Counted from the stretch's first letter, positions 1-9,485 are shown. The stretch: 64,000 nucleotides of DNA from Streptomyces sp. NBC_00370 (GCF_036084755.1 NZ_CP107968.1:7944001-8008000), one strand, 5' to 3'. Translations and numbers: made by a program. The notes: generated by a model not told the origin, from the letters alone.

Positions 1-2
1 GG

Positions 3-3000
3 GCCATTTCCCCGTCCTTCGCCGATTCCGACCCCGACCCCCGTCCCTATTCGTCCGCCGAGGTACTGCGCCCCGTGGCGCCGCCGCCCGCGAGTGCCGC
101 CGGCGGAGCGCCGAGAGCGGTCGCCGACGGCGACGGCATCGAAACGGCGCGCAGCTCGCGGCCGGTCGCCCCCGGCATCCGGCTCAGCTCGTACGACCGG
201 CTCGAATCCGACAAGTGGCTGCGGGTCGACGCGCTCGACGTGAACCTCGAAGGCACCGGTGCGCGGGCCGACTACCTCTCGTCGGGCGCGGTCTCGGACC
301 GCCGTACGGTCTCCGAACTCGCCGCGCGGCACAACGCCGGCCGGGGCCGGCGGACCGTCGCGGCGATCAACGCGGACTTCTTCGACATCAACCAGACGGG
401 CGCGCCCGAGGGCCCCGGCGTCCAGGACGGCGCACTCGTCCAGTCGCCGGCCCCCGGTGCGAACCAGGCCGTCGGCCTCGGCCCGGGCGCTGCGGGGCGC
501 ATCCTGCGGCTCTACTTCGACGGCACCCTGACCCTGCCGTCGGGCCGGCTCCCGCTCGCCGGCTACAACGCGGCCAACGTGCCCGCCGGCGGCATCGGCG
601 CGTACACGCAAGGGTGGGGGCAGGCCGACCGGGCGCTGACCGTGGACACCGCGACGCCCGTGGCCGAGGCGTTCGTACGGGACGGCGAGGTCGTGTCCGT
701 GACCGGTGAGCCGGGCTCGGGGCCGATCGCGGACGGCACCACCGTCCTCGTCGGCCGCGAGGCGGGCGCCCAGGCGCTCGCCGCCCTGCGGCCCGGCGAT
801 CCGGTCTCGCTCGCCTACCGGCCGCGCACCGACAGCGGACCCGTACCCCGCACCGCGGTCGGCGGCCGTGAACTGCTCGTCGTGGACGGCGCGGCGCAGA
901 GCCACGAGGGCGAGGGCAACAACACGGCGGCGCCCCGCACCGCCGTCGGGTTCTCCCGCGACGGCAGCACGATGCAGGTGCTCACCGTGGACGGGCGGCA
1001 GGCCGACAGCGCGGGGGTCACCCTCACCGAACTCGGCCTGATGATGAAGAAGGCCGGTTCGTACAGCGCGATCAACCTCGACGGCGGCGGCTCGTCCACC
1101 CTCGTCGCCCGTGAACCGGGCAGTGACGCCCTGCGGTTGGAGAACAGCCCGTCGGACGGGAGCGAGCGGACCGTACCCAACGGCCTCGCCCTCACGGCCC
1201 CGGACGGCAGCGGCCGGCTGAAGGGCTTCTGGGTCGGGACCGCCACCCCGGCCGGGGACGCGCCGACCGTCGACCCCGTCGCGGGCGGCCACCCCGAGCG
1301 GGTCTTCCCCGGGCTGTCCCGGCAGCTCACGGCCGCCGGGTACGACGAGACGTACGGACCGGCGGCCGGTGTCCCGCGCTGGGACACCGGCCGCTCCACG
1401 GTGGGCCGGGTCGACAGCCACGGTGTGTTCACCGCGCGGTCCGGCGGTACGACCGAGGTGCGTGCCGAGCGCGGACAGGCGCACGGCAGCACGGAGTTGA
1501 CGGTGCTGGACAAGCTCGCCCGGATCCGGCCGACCACCCAGCGGGTCGGCCTCGCCGACGCCTCGGCGACCGGCACCTTCGGCATCGTCGGGCTCGACGC
1601 GCACGGCACCAGCGCGCCGGTCGAACCCCGTGACGTACGCCTGGACTACGACCGCTCGCTGTTCACCGTGAGCGACGACGGCGCGGGCTCGTTCACCGTC
1701 AAGTCCGTGACGGGCAGCGGCGCCGGGCAGATCACCGCGACGGCCGGCGGTGCGACGACCGTGCTCGCCGTCAGCGTCGGCCTCGACGAGCAGCCGGTGT
1801 CCGGCTTCGACGACGCGGCGTCCTGGACGTTCAGCCAGGCCAGGGCGAGCGGTTCGGTGGCGGCGGCGCCGGAGAGCCATACCGGCACCGGGCTCACGCT
1901 CTCCTACGACTTCACCCGGTCCACCGCGACCCGGGCCGCCTACGCGAGCCCGCCGCAGCAGATCGCCGTACCCGGCCAGCCGCAGTCCTTCAAGCTCTGG
2001 ATCAAGGGCGACGGCCACGGCGCCTGGCCCACCCTGCATCTGAAGGACGCGGCAGGCACCGACCAGCTGCTGCGGGGCCCCTACATCACCTGGACCGGCT
2101 GGCAGCAGGTGACGTTCGCCGTGCCGCCGGGGGCGGCGACGCCGCTGAGTGTGTACCGCTTCTATCTCGCCGAGACCGCGGCAACCGCCCAGTACACCGG
2201 GGAGATCCAGATCGACGATCTGACGGCGCAGCTGCCGCCGACCGTCGACCTGCCCGAACAGCCGCGTGTCCCTGACCCGTTGATCGACTCCGCGGCGGGT
2301 ACCGAGGCCAGGGACTGGCAGTTCGCCGTGATGTCCGACGCGCAGTTCGTCGCCCGCGACCCGGACAGCGCCATCGTGGCGCAGGCCCGGCGCACCCTGC
2401 GCGAGATCAAAGCCGCCCGGCCGGACTTCCTCGTGATCGACGGTGACCTGGTGGACGAGGGCTCGCCGGAGGATCTGGCCTTCGCCAGGAAGGTACTGAC
2501 CGAGGAGCTGGGCGACTCGCTGCCCTGGTACTACGTGCCGGGCAACCACGAGGTGATGGGCGGCTCCGTCGCCAACTTCACGGCCGAATTCGGCCCGGCC
2601 CACCGGGTGTTCGACCACGCCGGGACCCGTTTCGTCACCCTCGACACCTCCAGCCTGACCCTGCGGGGCGGCGGCTTCGACCAGATCGCGGAGCTGCGGG
2701 CCCAACTGGACGCGGCGGCCCGGGACAACAGCGTCGGCTCGGTGATGCTGATCGAGCACGTACCGCCGCGTGACCCCACCGTGCAGAAGGCCAGCGAGCT
2801 GGGCGACCGGAAGGAGGCGGCCCTGGTCGAGCAGTGGCTGGCCGACTTCCGCAGGACGACGGGCAAGGGCGCGGGTCTGATCGGCGGCCATGTCGGTGTG
2901 TTCGACGCCTCGCACGTCGACGGGGTGCCGTATCTGATCAACGGCAACTCGGGCAAGGCGCCGTCGGCCCCGGTGGACGAGGGCGGCTTCACCGGCTGGT

Positions 3001-3434
3001 CGCTGGTCGGGGTGGACCACGTCTCGCGCGGCGAGCAGGCGGCGGCGCGGCTGTCCCCGTGGAAGGGCGGCCCTGACTGGGTCTCCGTCCAGACCCGTGC
3101 CCACACCGACGCGCTGGCACTGGACGCACCGCAGAGCCTCGCTCCCGGCGGGACGGCGCGGGTCGCGGCGACGGTCACTCAGGGCAGCAGGCAGGTGCCG
3201 GTCGCCTTCCCGATGAGCGCGGACTGGACCGGATCGCCGAATCTGCTCGTGGGCGACCGGTCGGCAGCCGCCCGTCGGCATACGGCGGTCTTCGACCCGG
3301 TGAGCGGCACCCTGACCGCGCTACGGCCGGGCACGGTCACGCTGGCCGTCACGGTCGACGGCGTGACCCGGCAGGCCCGCGTCCGGATCGCGGCGTCGGC
3401 GACGGGCGAGGTGGCACGGAGACCGGCCGCCTGA
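3..3434 (+). CDS. Secreted phosphodiester glycosidase / metallophosphoesterase, 5' truncated
   Basis: The frame is open to the left window edge, so the start and any signal peptide lie outside; a GTG at 75 is internal. Counting from that GTG, residues ~40-370 form a NAGPA-type (DUF2233) phosphodiester glycosidase domain with the hallmark NLDGGGSSTL. A Big-2-like bacterial Ig segment follows (~400-560), then a carbohydrate-binding-like beta domain (~570-720). A calcineurin-like phosphoesterase domain (~735-1000) shows GDLVD and GNHE, and the chain ends in another Ig-like region. The first metal motif reads SDAQF instead of the usual SDxH, and the last histidine motif is GGHVG rather than GHxH, so metal-site activity may be altered. 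Probably an extracellular enzyme acting on glycosyl phosphodiesters or wall polymers; the substrate is not deducible. Confidence 0.85.
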   Translation, partial: AISPSFADSDPDPRPYSSAEVLRPVAPPPASAAGGAPRAVADGDGIETARSSRPVAPGIRLSSYDRLESDKWLRVDALDVNLEGTGARADYLSSGAVSDRRTVSELAARHNAGRGRRTVAAINADFFDINQTGAPEGPGVQDGALVQSPAPGANQAVGLGPGAAGRILRLYFDGTLTLPSGRLPLAGYNAANVPAGGIGAYTQGWGQADRALTVDTATPVAEAFVRDGEVVSVTGEPGSGPIADGTTVLVGREAGAQALAALRPGDPVSLAYRPRTDSGPVPRTAVGGRELLVVDGAAQSHEGEGNNTAAPRTAVGFSRDGSTMQVLTVDGRQADSAGVTLTELGLMMKKAGSYSAINLDGGGSSTLVAREPGSDALRLENSPSDGSERTVPNGLALTAPDGSGRLKGFWVGTATPAGDAPTVDPVAGGHPERVFPGLSRQLTAAGYDETYGPAAGVPRWDTGRSTVGRVDSHGVFTARSGGTTEVRAERGQAHGSTELTVLDKLARIRPTTQRVGLADASATGTFGIVGLDAHGTSAPVEPRDVRLDYDRSLFTVSDDGAGSFTVKSVTGSGAGQITATAGGATTVLAVSVGLDEQPVSGFDDAASWTFSQARASGSVAAAPESHTGTGLTLSYDFTRSTATRAAYASPPQQIAVPGQPQSFKLWIKGDGHGAWPTLHLKDAAGTDQLLRGPYITWTGWQQVTFAVPPGAATPLSVYRFYLAETAATAQYTGEIQIDDLTAQLPPTVDLPEQPRVPDPLIDSAAGTEARDWQFAVMSDAQFVARDPDSAIVAQARRTLREIKAARPDFLVIDGDLVDEGSPEDLAFARKVLTEELGDSLPWYYVPGNHEVMGGSVANFTAEFGPAHRVFDHAGTRFVTLDTSSLTLRGGGFDQIAELRAQLDAAARDNSVGSVMLIEHVPPRDPTVQKASELGDRKEAALVEQWLADFRRTTGKGAGLIGGHVGVFDASHVDGVPYLINGNSGKAPSAPVDEGGFTGWSLVGVDHVSRGEQAAARLSPWKGGPDWVSVQTRAHTDALALDAPQSLAPGGTARVAATVTQGSRQVPVAFPMSADWTGSPNLLVGDRSAAARRHTAVFDPVSGTLTALRPGTVTLAVTVDGVTRQARVRIAASATGEVARRPAA

Positions 3435-3565
3435 GCCGCGGTTCGCCACGGGCACCGTACGACGCGACCCGCTCGCGCCGTGCGGTGTCCGAGGAGTACC
3501 GGAGCCGCCTGGTGCGTTTGGTCCTACGCCCACATCTCCTGAACTCCACTGCCTACGGTGTGTCC

Positions 3566-4321
3566 ATGAACAGACGTCCCCGCAGTGTGTCGAGCGCTCT
3601 CTGTCCGGAGGTGACCGTGCCGGGCGGCCTGGGAGGGGCGCTGGATCGCGAGGCGGCTCGCCGCGGGGACGGCGCCGAGCCGATGGATCCGGTTGAGGGG
3701 TTCGATCCCGCGGTCGCCGCTTGCTGCGCGCGTGGAGAGGCGCGGTTCGCTGTCTACGCGACCAACACCGACGAACGCGAGTTCCGTATCGAGATCTCCA
3801 CACGCTCCGGCTGGCGGTGGGGTGCTTTCGGCAGCACCGATGACCTCGCCGTGGTCGCCGCCATTTTGCACGCCTGGCGTGACGGCGCGTCCACCGCCGA
3901 ATTGCGAAGCGAGTGGACGTTGCTCGCGGCGACCCCGCTGGAGGCGGCACCCCCGGGAAGGGTGGTGTCGACGGCGTGGCGGCTGACCCTGGAACGCTCG
4001 CCGGTGATCAGGCTGGGCAACGCCGAACTGGCCGAGGCCCTGTATGCGCAGCCGGCCCTGCGCGTGTTCTTCCCGTTCCCGTCGCACGGCGGGTTCAGCC
4101 TGCTCAGCAATACCGAGGACCCGTTCCGCGAGGAGGTTCCGCGGGTGACTCCGACGGTGGACGGACGGTGGAACCGTGTCCTGACGCCACTGCGGATACC
4201 GGAACGGGTGCTCGGCAGCCGCCTCACCGCTCGCGAGGCCGCGGCACTGGTGGCCGCGAACATCCCCGCCGGCGCCGGCCCGGCCGTCGAGGGAGGGTGG
4301 CCGGGCGGCAGTACGGCCTGA
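3566..4321 (+). CDS. DUF6193-like protein of unknown function
   Basis: About 251 residues if read from ATG 3566. The same frame is open further upstream (start 3485), and GTG 3617 behind a GGAGGTGA or ATG 3683 are later options, so the start is uncertain. The centre (SGWRWGAFGSTDD, then LHAWRDGASTAELRSEW) and the later LRVFFPFPSHG segment resemble the DUF6193 proteins that NCBI labels natural-product biosynthesis. No catalytic motif, signal peptide or membrane segment is visible. It follows the phosphoesterase on the same strand after 131 bases and converges on the SDR gene. The DUF assignment is from memory of the family and is moderately sure; the function is unknown. Confidence 0.6.
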   Translation: MNRRPRSVSSALCPEVTVPGGLGGALDREAARRGDGAEPMDPVEGFDPAVAACCARGEARFAVYATNTDEREFRIEISTRSGWRWGAFGSTDDLAVVAAILHAWRDGASTAELRSEWTLLAATPLEAAPPGRVVSTAWRLTLERSPVIRLGNAELAEALYAQPALRVFFPFPSHGGFSLLSNTEDPFREEVPRVTPTVDGRWNRVLTPLRIPERVLGSRLTAREAAALVAANIPAGAGPAVEGGWPGGSTA

Positions 4322-4360
4322 CCCGCGCCCGCGCGAATCTGACCCACCGACCGGCCTTCG

Positions 4361-5278
4361 TCACCCCGTGGCCCTTTCGCCGGGCAGCGCCGTCGGGAAC
4401 GCCGTCGCCGTCAGCCGCTCCGACAGCGTCCACACCTCCCGGGCCAGCGCGTGGTCCTGTGCGACGACGCTGCGTCCGACGAGGGTCGGGCGGCCGCGCT
4501 GCTCGCCGCGCCCGTCGGGGCCGACGTACCCGGCGCCCGGGATCTCCTGTGTCGCGGCGAACAGCGCCGGCAGCGCGCCGTCCGGTCCGCTCTGTGCCAT
4601 CAGCCGGCCGAGCGTCGCGGCCACGAGTGACATGGCGGGGCCCAGATGGCGGTTGAGGCCGGTGGTGGCGGCGCCGGGGTGGGCGGCCACCGCGAGCAGC
4701 GGGGAACCGGCCTCCGTCAGCCGTCGCTGCAACTCCAGTGTGAAGAGCAGATTGGCGAGCTTCGACTGTCCGTAGGCGGCGGACGCGCGGTAGGGGCGGT
4801 GCTCCCAGTTCGGGTCGTCGAGGTCGAAGGTCGCCCCCTTGTGCGCGTTCGAAGCGACGGTGACCACGCGGTCGGTGAGCTGGGACAGCAGCAGATTCGT
4901 CAGCGCGAAATGGCCCAGATGGTTGGTGCCCAGCTGGAGTTCGAAGCCGTCGGCGGTCCTGCGCAGCGGCACGTTGGCGACGCCCGCGTTGTTGACGAGG
5001 ATGTCGACCGGGCGGTCCCACGCCGTCGCGAACCGGCGGACCGAGGCGAGGTCGGCGAGATCGAGGGAGCGCACCTCGGTGCTGCCGTCGATCTCGGCGC
5101 TCGCCCGCAGCGCGGCGTCGACACCTCGCACGGCCAGGACGACATGGGCGCCGGCGCCCGCGAAGGCGCGCGCGGTCTCCAGTCCGAGCCCGCCGCCGGC
5201 GCCGGTGACGATCACGGTACGTCCGGTCTGCGGCGGCAGATCGGCCAGATGCCAGGGAGTGTGTGCCGTAGTGCTCAT
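4361..5278 (-). CDS. Short-chain dehydrogenase/reductase (retinol-dehydrogenase-like)
   Basis: A 305-residue classical SDR. The Rossmann glycine motif TGAGGGLG lies near residue 25, NNAG near 96 and the catalytic YGQSK near 168, with a serine in VTVASNAHK. The layout and length fit the WW-oxidoreductase/retinol-dehydrogenase-like SDRs that reduce lipophilic aldehydes or ketones with NAD(P)H in the cytoplasm. It is divergent from a TetR gene with only 61 bases between the starts, so it is probably that repressor's main target. The substrate is unknown. Confidence 0.88.
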   Translation of the reverse strand: MSTTAHTPWHLADLPPQTGRTVIVTGAGGGLGLETARAFAGAGAHVVLAVRGVDAALRASAEIDGSTEVRSLDLADLASVRRFATAWDRPVDILVNNAGVANVPLRRTADGFELQLGTNHLGHFALTNLLLSQLTDRVVTVASNAHKGATFDLDDPNWEHRPYRASAAYGQSKLANLLFTLELQRRLTEAGSPLLAVAAHPGAATTGLNRHLGPAMSLVAATLGRLMAQSGPDGALPALFAATQEIPGAGYVGPDGRGEQRGRPTLVGRSVVAQDHALAREVWTLSERLTATAFPTALPGERATG

Positions 5279-5292
5279 GTCTCCAATGTAGG

Positions 5293-5306
5293 CAATGAAA
5301 ACATTG
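5293..5306. promoter_or_regulatory. Inverted repeat between SDR and TetR, candidate operator
   Basis: CAATG-AAAA-CATTG is a perfect 5-bp-arm dyad in a strikingly AT-rich 61-base divergent intergenic region. A related ACAAC/GTTG pattern continues to about 5322. TetR regulators commonly bind such dyads between themselves and the divergent target gene. Assignment is by position and symmetry only. Confidence 0.45.
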
Positions 5307-5339
5307 TAGTCAACGACAACATCGCGATAGGGTCTCCAC

Positions 5340-5930
5340 GTGACCTCCCCTCGGCCCTACCACCACGGCGACCTGCGCACCGCTCTGCTGCGCCAGGCGG
5401 AGCAGACATTGGCCGCCCACGGCGTCGAGGGGCTTTCGCTGCGCGAACTCGCCCGTGACGTGGGAGTCAGCCACGGCGCGCCGCGCCGGCACTTCGCCGA
5501 CAAGAGGGCCCTGCTGGACGCCCTCGCCGAAGAGGGCTATGACCGGCTCGGCCGGCGGCTGGACGCGGCGCTCGCCGGGGCGACGGGCGACATCACGGCG
5601 CGGCTGGTCACGTTCGCGCAGGCGTATGTGACCTTCGCCGTGGAGCACCGGGCGCTCATCGGGCTGATGCACACGCCCAAGGACGGCTGGGACGAGCGGC
5701 TGCGGGCCGCCAACGACCGTGCCTTCGCCGCGCCGGTCGCGCTGCTCGCCGAGGCGCGGGAGCGGGGGGACATCGACGCCGACACCACCGGCCGGGTCGA
5801 CATGACGGTCCTCGCCGTGCTCCAGGGGCTGACGGTGCTCGTCGCCACCGGCACGGCGGGCGACAGGCCGCTCGACACACTGGTGTCGGACACGGTCCGT
5901 ACGCTGGTCGAGGGTCTTCGCCCGCGCTGA
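5340..5930 (+). CDS. TetR/AcrR family transcriptional regulator
   Basis: 196 residues from a GTG start. The N-terminal helix-turn-helix (LSLRELARDVGVSHGAPRRHFADKRAL, residues ~34-60) is typical TetR, followed by an all-helical ligand domain. It probably represses itself and the divergent SDR through the dyad at 5293-5306. No clear Shine-Dalgarno precedes the GTG. A 7-bp stem (arms around 5930-5936 and 5959-5965) directly after the stop may act as a weak terminator. The inducer is unknown. Confidence 0.88.
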   Translation: MTSPRPYHHGDLRTALLRQAEQTLAAHGVEGLSLRELARDVGVSHGAPRRHFADKRALLDALAEEGYDRLGRRLDAALAGATGDITARLVTFAQAYVTFAVEHRALIGLMHTPKDGWDERLRAANDRAFAAPVALLAEARERGDIDADTTGRVDMTVLAVLQGLTVLVATGTAGDRPLDTLVSDTVRTLVEGLRPR

Positions 5931-5966
5931 GCCGCCCGACGCCCGAACGGCCCCGCCCGGCGGCTG

Positions 5967-7001
5967 CTAGAGCGGTGGCAGCCGCAGTGGGCCGCTTCCG
6001 ATGTCACGGATCACCCGGAAGCCCCCGACAGGATGTCCTTCCGGGTCCGCCGTGACGGCGACCGCGTGATCGCCCATGCAGAGCCGGCCGTCCGCCCTCG
6101 GCCCGTCGCAGAACAGCACGTACCCCCTCAGCCGGTCGACCGTGCCGGGCTCCAGCTGCCAGATGCCGTGGTACGTGCTGACCTCGGCGCGCGGATACGT
6201 ACGGCGCAGCCGGTCGCCGACCTCCCTCTGGACCGTGTCGCCGAACGCCTTCTCGTACGTGTACGGCCGGGTGATCACTGCCGTGCCCGAGTCCGGGTCG
6301 ACCTCGCCGTCCCGTACCGGGTAGGTCGCCGTGTAATAAGGGCGCTTCGACAGCGCGGTGAGCAGTTTGCCGTCGGTCAGCCGCATCATCGTCGGCCAGG
6401 ACGGGTGCCCTGCGGGCAGCCGCGCGGCGACCGCCGGGGACACCAGGTGCACCGACACCGACGTCACCGCTGTCGCGCCGCCGTTCTCGTCCCGGCCGGG
6501 TGCCCAGGCCCGTACGCAGGCGCCTGCCTCGGCGAGCACCCGGGTCACGGTGCTGCCGGTCGGCGAAGCGGCGACCCAGACCCGGCCGAGGCCCGGGTCC
6601 ACGGCGAGCGCCGGATACCCGCACGCGGCGAACGACGACGTGATCCGGCGCAGCGCCACGGCCTGCGCCCTGCCCTCCTCGACCGCCCGGTCCAGCGCGC
6701 CGGCGCAGTCCTTTCCCTCGCAGCTCCCGGCGTGCGCGTCGATCCGCAGCCGGACCACCGCGTCGGGGTCGTCGGCCACGGCGAAACTCACCTCGGACCC
6801 CGCCGCCTGCGGAAACAGCGTCCGCACCGCGACCACGTCCAGGACGCCCGGATACCGGCGGTCCGCGAGTTCGGCGGCGTGCCTGCGGTCGCCCCCGGTG
6901 CCCAGCACGCCGCATCCGCCGACCAGCAGGGCCAGCGTGAGCGCGCCCAGCCGCGCCCCCACCCGCCGTCCCCGGTGCGACCTCGCCCCTGATCCCCCCA
7001 T
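5967..7001 (-). CDS. Putative membrane-anchored lipoprotein
   Basis: 344 residues. An Arg-rich n-region, a hydrophobic stretch (ALTLALLVGG) and the lipobox VGGC with Cys near residue 30 indicate a lipoprotein exported to the outer face of the membrane. The mature part has several Cys (CEGKDC, AACGY, FCDGP, RLCMGD) that may form disulfides outside the cell. No enzymatic motif was recognised. Streptomyces genomes contain families of such lipoproteins without assigned function. It stands alone between a convergent TetR gene and a same-strand GNAT. Confidence 0.7.
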   Translation of the reverse strand: MGGSGARSHRGRRVGARLGALTLALLVGGCGVLGTGGDRRHAAELADRRYPGVLDVVAVRTLFPQAAGSEVSFAVADDPDAVVRLRIDAHAGSCEGKDCAGALDRAVEEGRAQAVALRRITSSFAACGYPALAVDPGLGRVWVAASPTGSTVTRVLAEAGACVRAWAPGRDENGGATAVTSVSVHLVSPAVAARLPAGHPSWPTMMRLTDGKLLTALSKRPYYTATYPVRDGEVDPDSGTAVITRPYTYEKAFGDTVQREVGDRLRRTYPRAEVSTYHGIWQLEPGTVDRLRGYVLFCDGPRADGRLCMGDHAVAVTADPEGHPVGGFRVIRDIGSGPLRLPPL

Positions 7002-7082
7002 GGTGCCCGCCCCTCCCCGCCGCCCCCGGCTCTCGTCCGTCGTGACGATAGAAGGCGGCAGGGGCGGTGCGGATGAGTACGA

Positions 7083-7724
7083 CTACTCAACAACGCCCGC
7101 CGTCGAGCGCCCGAGGAAGGTGAGCGGCCCCGGGTCGGGCACCGGAATCACCTGGAACCCCAGCCGGTCGTAGAAGGCGCGGGCGGCGGTGTTGGCGCTC
7201 ACCATCGACAGATGGACGGCGCCCACCCCCTTGTCGTGGAGGGCGCGCAGGAACGCGTTCATCAGTGCGCGGCCGTGACCCTTGCGCTGCCAGTCAGGCA
7301 GCAGATCGATGTGCAGGTGCGCGGGGTAGCCGGCCAGCTCGGGCAGGATCATCCGCTCGGGCGTGTGCAGCAGGACCGCCATCTCCTCGCTCGGCGTGGA
7401 GGGCGCACCGGCGGGCCGTGGGTAGCGGTCGGCCACCGTCGGCAGCCAGCGCTCGCGGAAGGCGCCGACGAAGGCGGTGGTGTCCGCCGTCCCGAGGACA
7501 TAGCCGACGGCCCGGCCACCGCCGTCGTCCAGCACGAAGGTCAGGTCGGGTTCGAGCACCGCGTACGGCGCGGCGAAGATGCTCGGCATCAGATCCGGGT
7601 CCGGATAGAGGTGCCGGGAGTCGCCGCCTTCGTGAGCGGTGCGTACGCAGATGTCGTGGAGCGCTGCCCGGTCGGTGGGCCGGTAGGCCCTGACCGTGGC
7701 TGAGGTGATGGGCATGCCAGGCAT
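7083..7724 (-). CDS. GNAT family N-acetyltransferase
   Basis: 213 residues. The acetyl-CoA binding motif A (LLPDWQRKGHGRALM, ~residues 141-155) and the motif B segment NTAARAFYDRLGFQ are clear. The N-terminal half (HLYPDPDLMPSIFAAPY) is like the GNAT domain fused to or paired with O-GlcNAcase-type proteins. The start may be ATG 7724 or ATG 7715; neither has a good Shine-Dalgarno. It follows the SnoaL-like gene by about 45 bases and may be cotranscribed. The acceptor substrate is unknown. Confidence 0.85.
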   Translation of the reverse strand: MPGMPITSATVRAYRPTDRAALHDICVRTAHEGGDSRHLYPDPDLMPSIFAAPYAVLEPDLTFVLDDGGGRAVGYVLGTADTTAFVGAFRERWLPTVADRYPRPAGAPSTPSEEMAVLLHTPERMILPELAGYPAHLHIDLLPDWQRKGHGRALMNAFLRALHDKGVGAVHLSMVSANTAARAFYDRLGFQVIPVPDPGPLTFLGRSTAGVVE

Positions 7725-7769
7725 CGTGCCCGAACCGGGAGCGCTCCCACAACTGTGTTCCGCCCCTTG

Positions 7770-8147
7770 TCAGGCGACGGCGGGCACCCGGTCGAGGAAG
7801 CCGAGCACACTGACGATCCGGCCGTCGGCGGCCAGCGTGACGACGTCGGAGCCCGCCACCGGCGCCGCGCCGTCGGCGAGCGAGACCAGCTCCCAGCTGA
7901 AGCGCGCCGTGTCGTGATGGCCGTCCACGGCGCCGGTCAGCCGGAACGCGTGACCGGGGAACTGCGCCTGCGCCCCGCCGATCAGCTCGGCGATGGGGCC
8001 GTGGCCGGTGACCTCGGCGAGCGGGTCGACGTATCCGCCGTCCTCGTGCCACGCGGCACCCACCGCCGTGGCGCGCGCCGCATCGGACGTCGCGTTCCAG
8101 GCCTCGAAGTAGCGGGCGACGGCGGTCTCGTAACGGTTAACCGACAT
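7770..8147 (-). CDS. SnoaL-like / NTF2-like fold protein
   Basis: 125 residues from ATG 8147, chosen because GGAGG lies nine bases upstream; a longer frame to 8195 lacks this. The sequence (RYFEAWNATSDAARATAVGAA, then GYVDPLAEVTGHGPIAELI and a final beta sheet) fits the NTF2/SnoaL cone fold used by small isomerases and by non-catalytic ligand binders. It is the first gene of a possible two-gene unit with the GNAT. The ligand and reaction cannot be told from sequence. Confidence 0.78.
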   Translation of the reverse strand: MSVNRYETAVARYFEAWNATSDAARATAVGAAWHEDGGYVDPLAEVTGHGPIAELIGGAQAQFPGHAFRLTGAVDGHHDTARFSWELVSLADGAAPVAGSDVVTLAADGRIVSVLGFLDRVPAVA

Positions 8148-8381
8148 GGAAATCAGCCTCCAACGGCATCGATAAGGGATGGCGGATCGGATCACCGGGG
8201 ATCGGCCGGAGTGCGCCGGTCGATCCCCGGTGACCGCAACGATGCCGGGCCCGGCCGCACCGGTCGATTACGTCACGGGTAATGGCATCGCGCCCGCCGC
8301 CCGCCCGCGCCGTTGCCGCCCCCGGCGGATCGCCCTTAGCGGGGGTAGCCTGCTGAGTACCCAAGTACGTGGGGCTGTGAC

Positions 8382-9485
8382 ATGGCACGTATCCAGGTAT
8401 TCCGAGCGGGCCACGACCACGTGGCGAGACCTCTGCCGCCGGGGGCCTGGGTGAGCCGTGCCGCGGCGATCCTGCCGTTCGTCTTCACCGCGGTGGTCAG
8501 TGTGATCGCCGTCGCCGCGGGGCCCGGCCTGCGCTGGCTCTCGATGCTCGCCGCCGCGCCGTCCCTGGCAGCCGCCCGGCACGGACCGCGTACGGTCGTC
8601 GCCTTCGGCGTCTTCTCGATCGTCCTCGGCGTCCTGCTCGGCGAGCGCAGCGGCTCACCCAGTGTGGCGTTCCAGGCGCCCGTGCTCTCCGGCGTCGCCG
8701 TGGTCACGGTGGTGAGCGCCTGGCTGAGCGCGCTGCGCCAGCGCCGCGAGCGGGAACTGGTCGCGGTCCGATCGGTCGCGGAGGCGGCCCAGGAAGCCAT
8801 TCTCGCGCCGGTGCCCGAAGAGGTCGGGCCGCTGCGGCTCTCCGTGCACTACACGGCGGCCGCCACCGAGGCCACTGTGGGCGGCGACCTCTACGGCGTG
8901 GTCCAGACGCCCTACGGGCCGCGCGCCCTGGTGGCCGACGTACGGGGCAAGGGGCTCCAGGCGGTCAGTACGGCCGCCCTGGTCCTCGGAGTGTTCCGGG
9001 AGGCCGCGTACGACGAACCCGACCTGCTCCGAGTCGTACAGCGGATGGAGCACAGTCTCCGGCGCAATCTGGAGGGGGACGACTTCGTCACGGCGGTCCT
9101 GACCGGCTTCCCCTGTCCCGGACAGCTCCAGATCGTCAACTGCGGCCATGTACTGCCCCTGCTGGTGCACCGGCGGACCGTGTGCGCCCTGGAACCCAGC
9201 TCGCCCGTACCGCCGCTGGGGCTCCTGGACCTCGCTGACGCCGAGCCCACCCTGGACACCGTCGACTTCGCGCCGGGGGACCGGCTGCTCCTCTACACGG
9301 ACGGTGTGACGGAGGCGCGCGACGACACGGGCACGTTCTTCCCGCTCGACGAGCAGCTCCAGAAGCACTGCGCCGACCCGTTCGACAGCACACTGGACGT
9401 GCTGCACGAAGAACTGCTCCAGCACAACGGCGGCCGTCTCGACGACGACGCAGCCCTGCTGCTCATCGAGCGTCCGGGAGTGTGA
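8382..9485 (+). CDS. Membrane-anchored SpoIIE-type PP2C serine phosphatase
   Basis: 367 residues. Three or four N-terminal membrane helices (~25-115) are followed by a PP2C-like SpoIIE domain (~130-367) with the acidic metal-binding motifs GGDLY, VADVRGKG, LYTDGVTEARD and DDDAALLL. Such Streptomyces enzymes dephosphorylate anti-anti-sigma factors and feed partner-switching sigma control. No sensor (PAS/GAF) or kinase domain is attached. Its 3' end overlaps the 3' end of the opposing histidine kinase gene by 23 bases. Confidence 0.92.
   Translation: MARIQVFRAGHDHVARPLPPGAWVSRAAAILPFVFTAVVSVIAVAAGPGLRWLSMLAAAPSLAAARHGPRTVVAFGVFSIVLGVLLGERSGSPSVAFQAPVLSGVAVVTVVSAWLSALRQRRERELVAVRSVAEAAQEAILAPVPEEVGPLRLSVHYTAAATEATVGGDLYGVVQTPYGPRALVADVRGKGLQAVSTAALVLGVFREAAYDEPDLLRVVQRMEHSLRRNLEGDDFVTAVLTGFPCPGQLQIVNCGHVLPLLVHRRTVCALEPSSPVPPLGLLDLADAEPTLDTVDFAPGDRLLLYTDGVTEARDDTGTFFPLDEQLQKHCADPFDSTLDVLHEELLQHNGGRLDDDAALLLIERPGV

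Noticed and set aside
3485..3565. Extended N-terminus of the DUF6193-like protein
   Set aside because: The extra residues show no similarity to the family and no ribosome site precedes 3485. The start was set to ATG 3566 with stated doubt.
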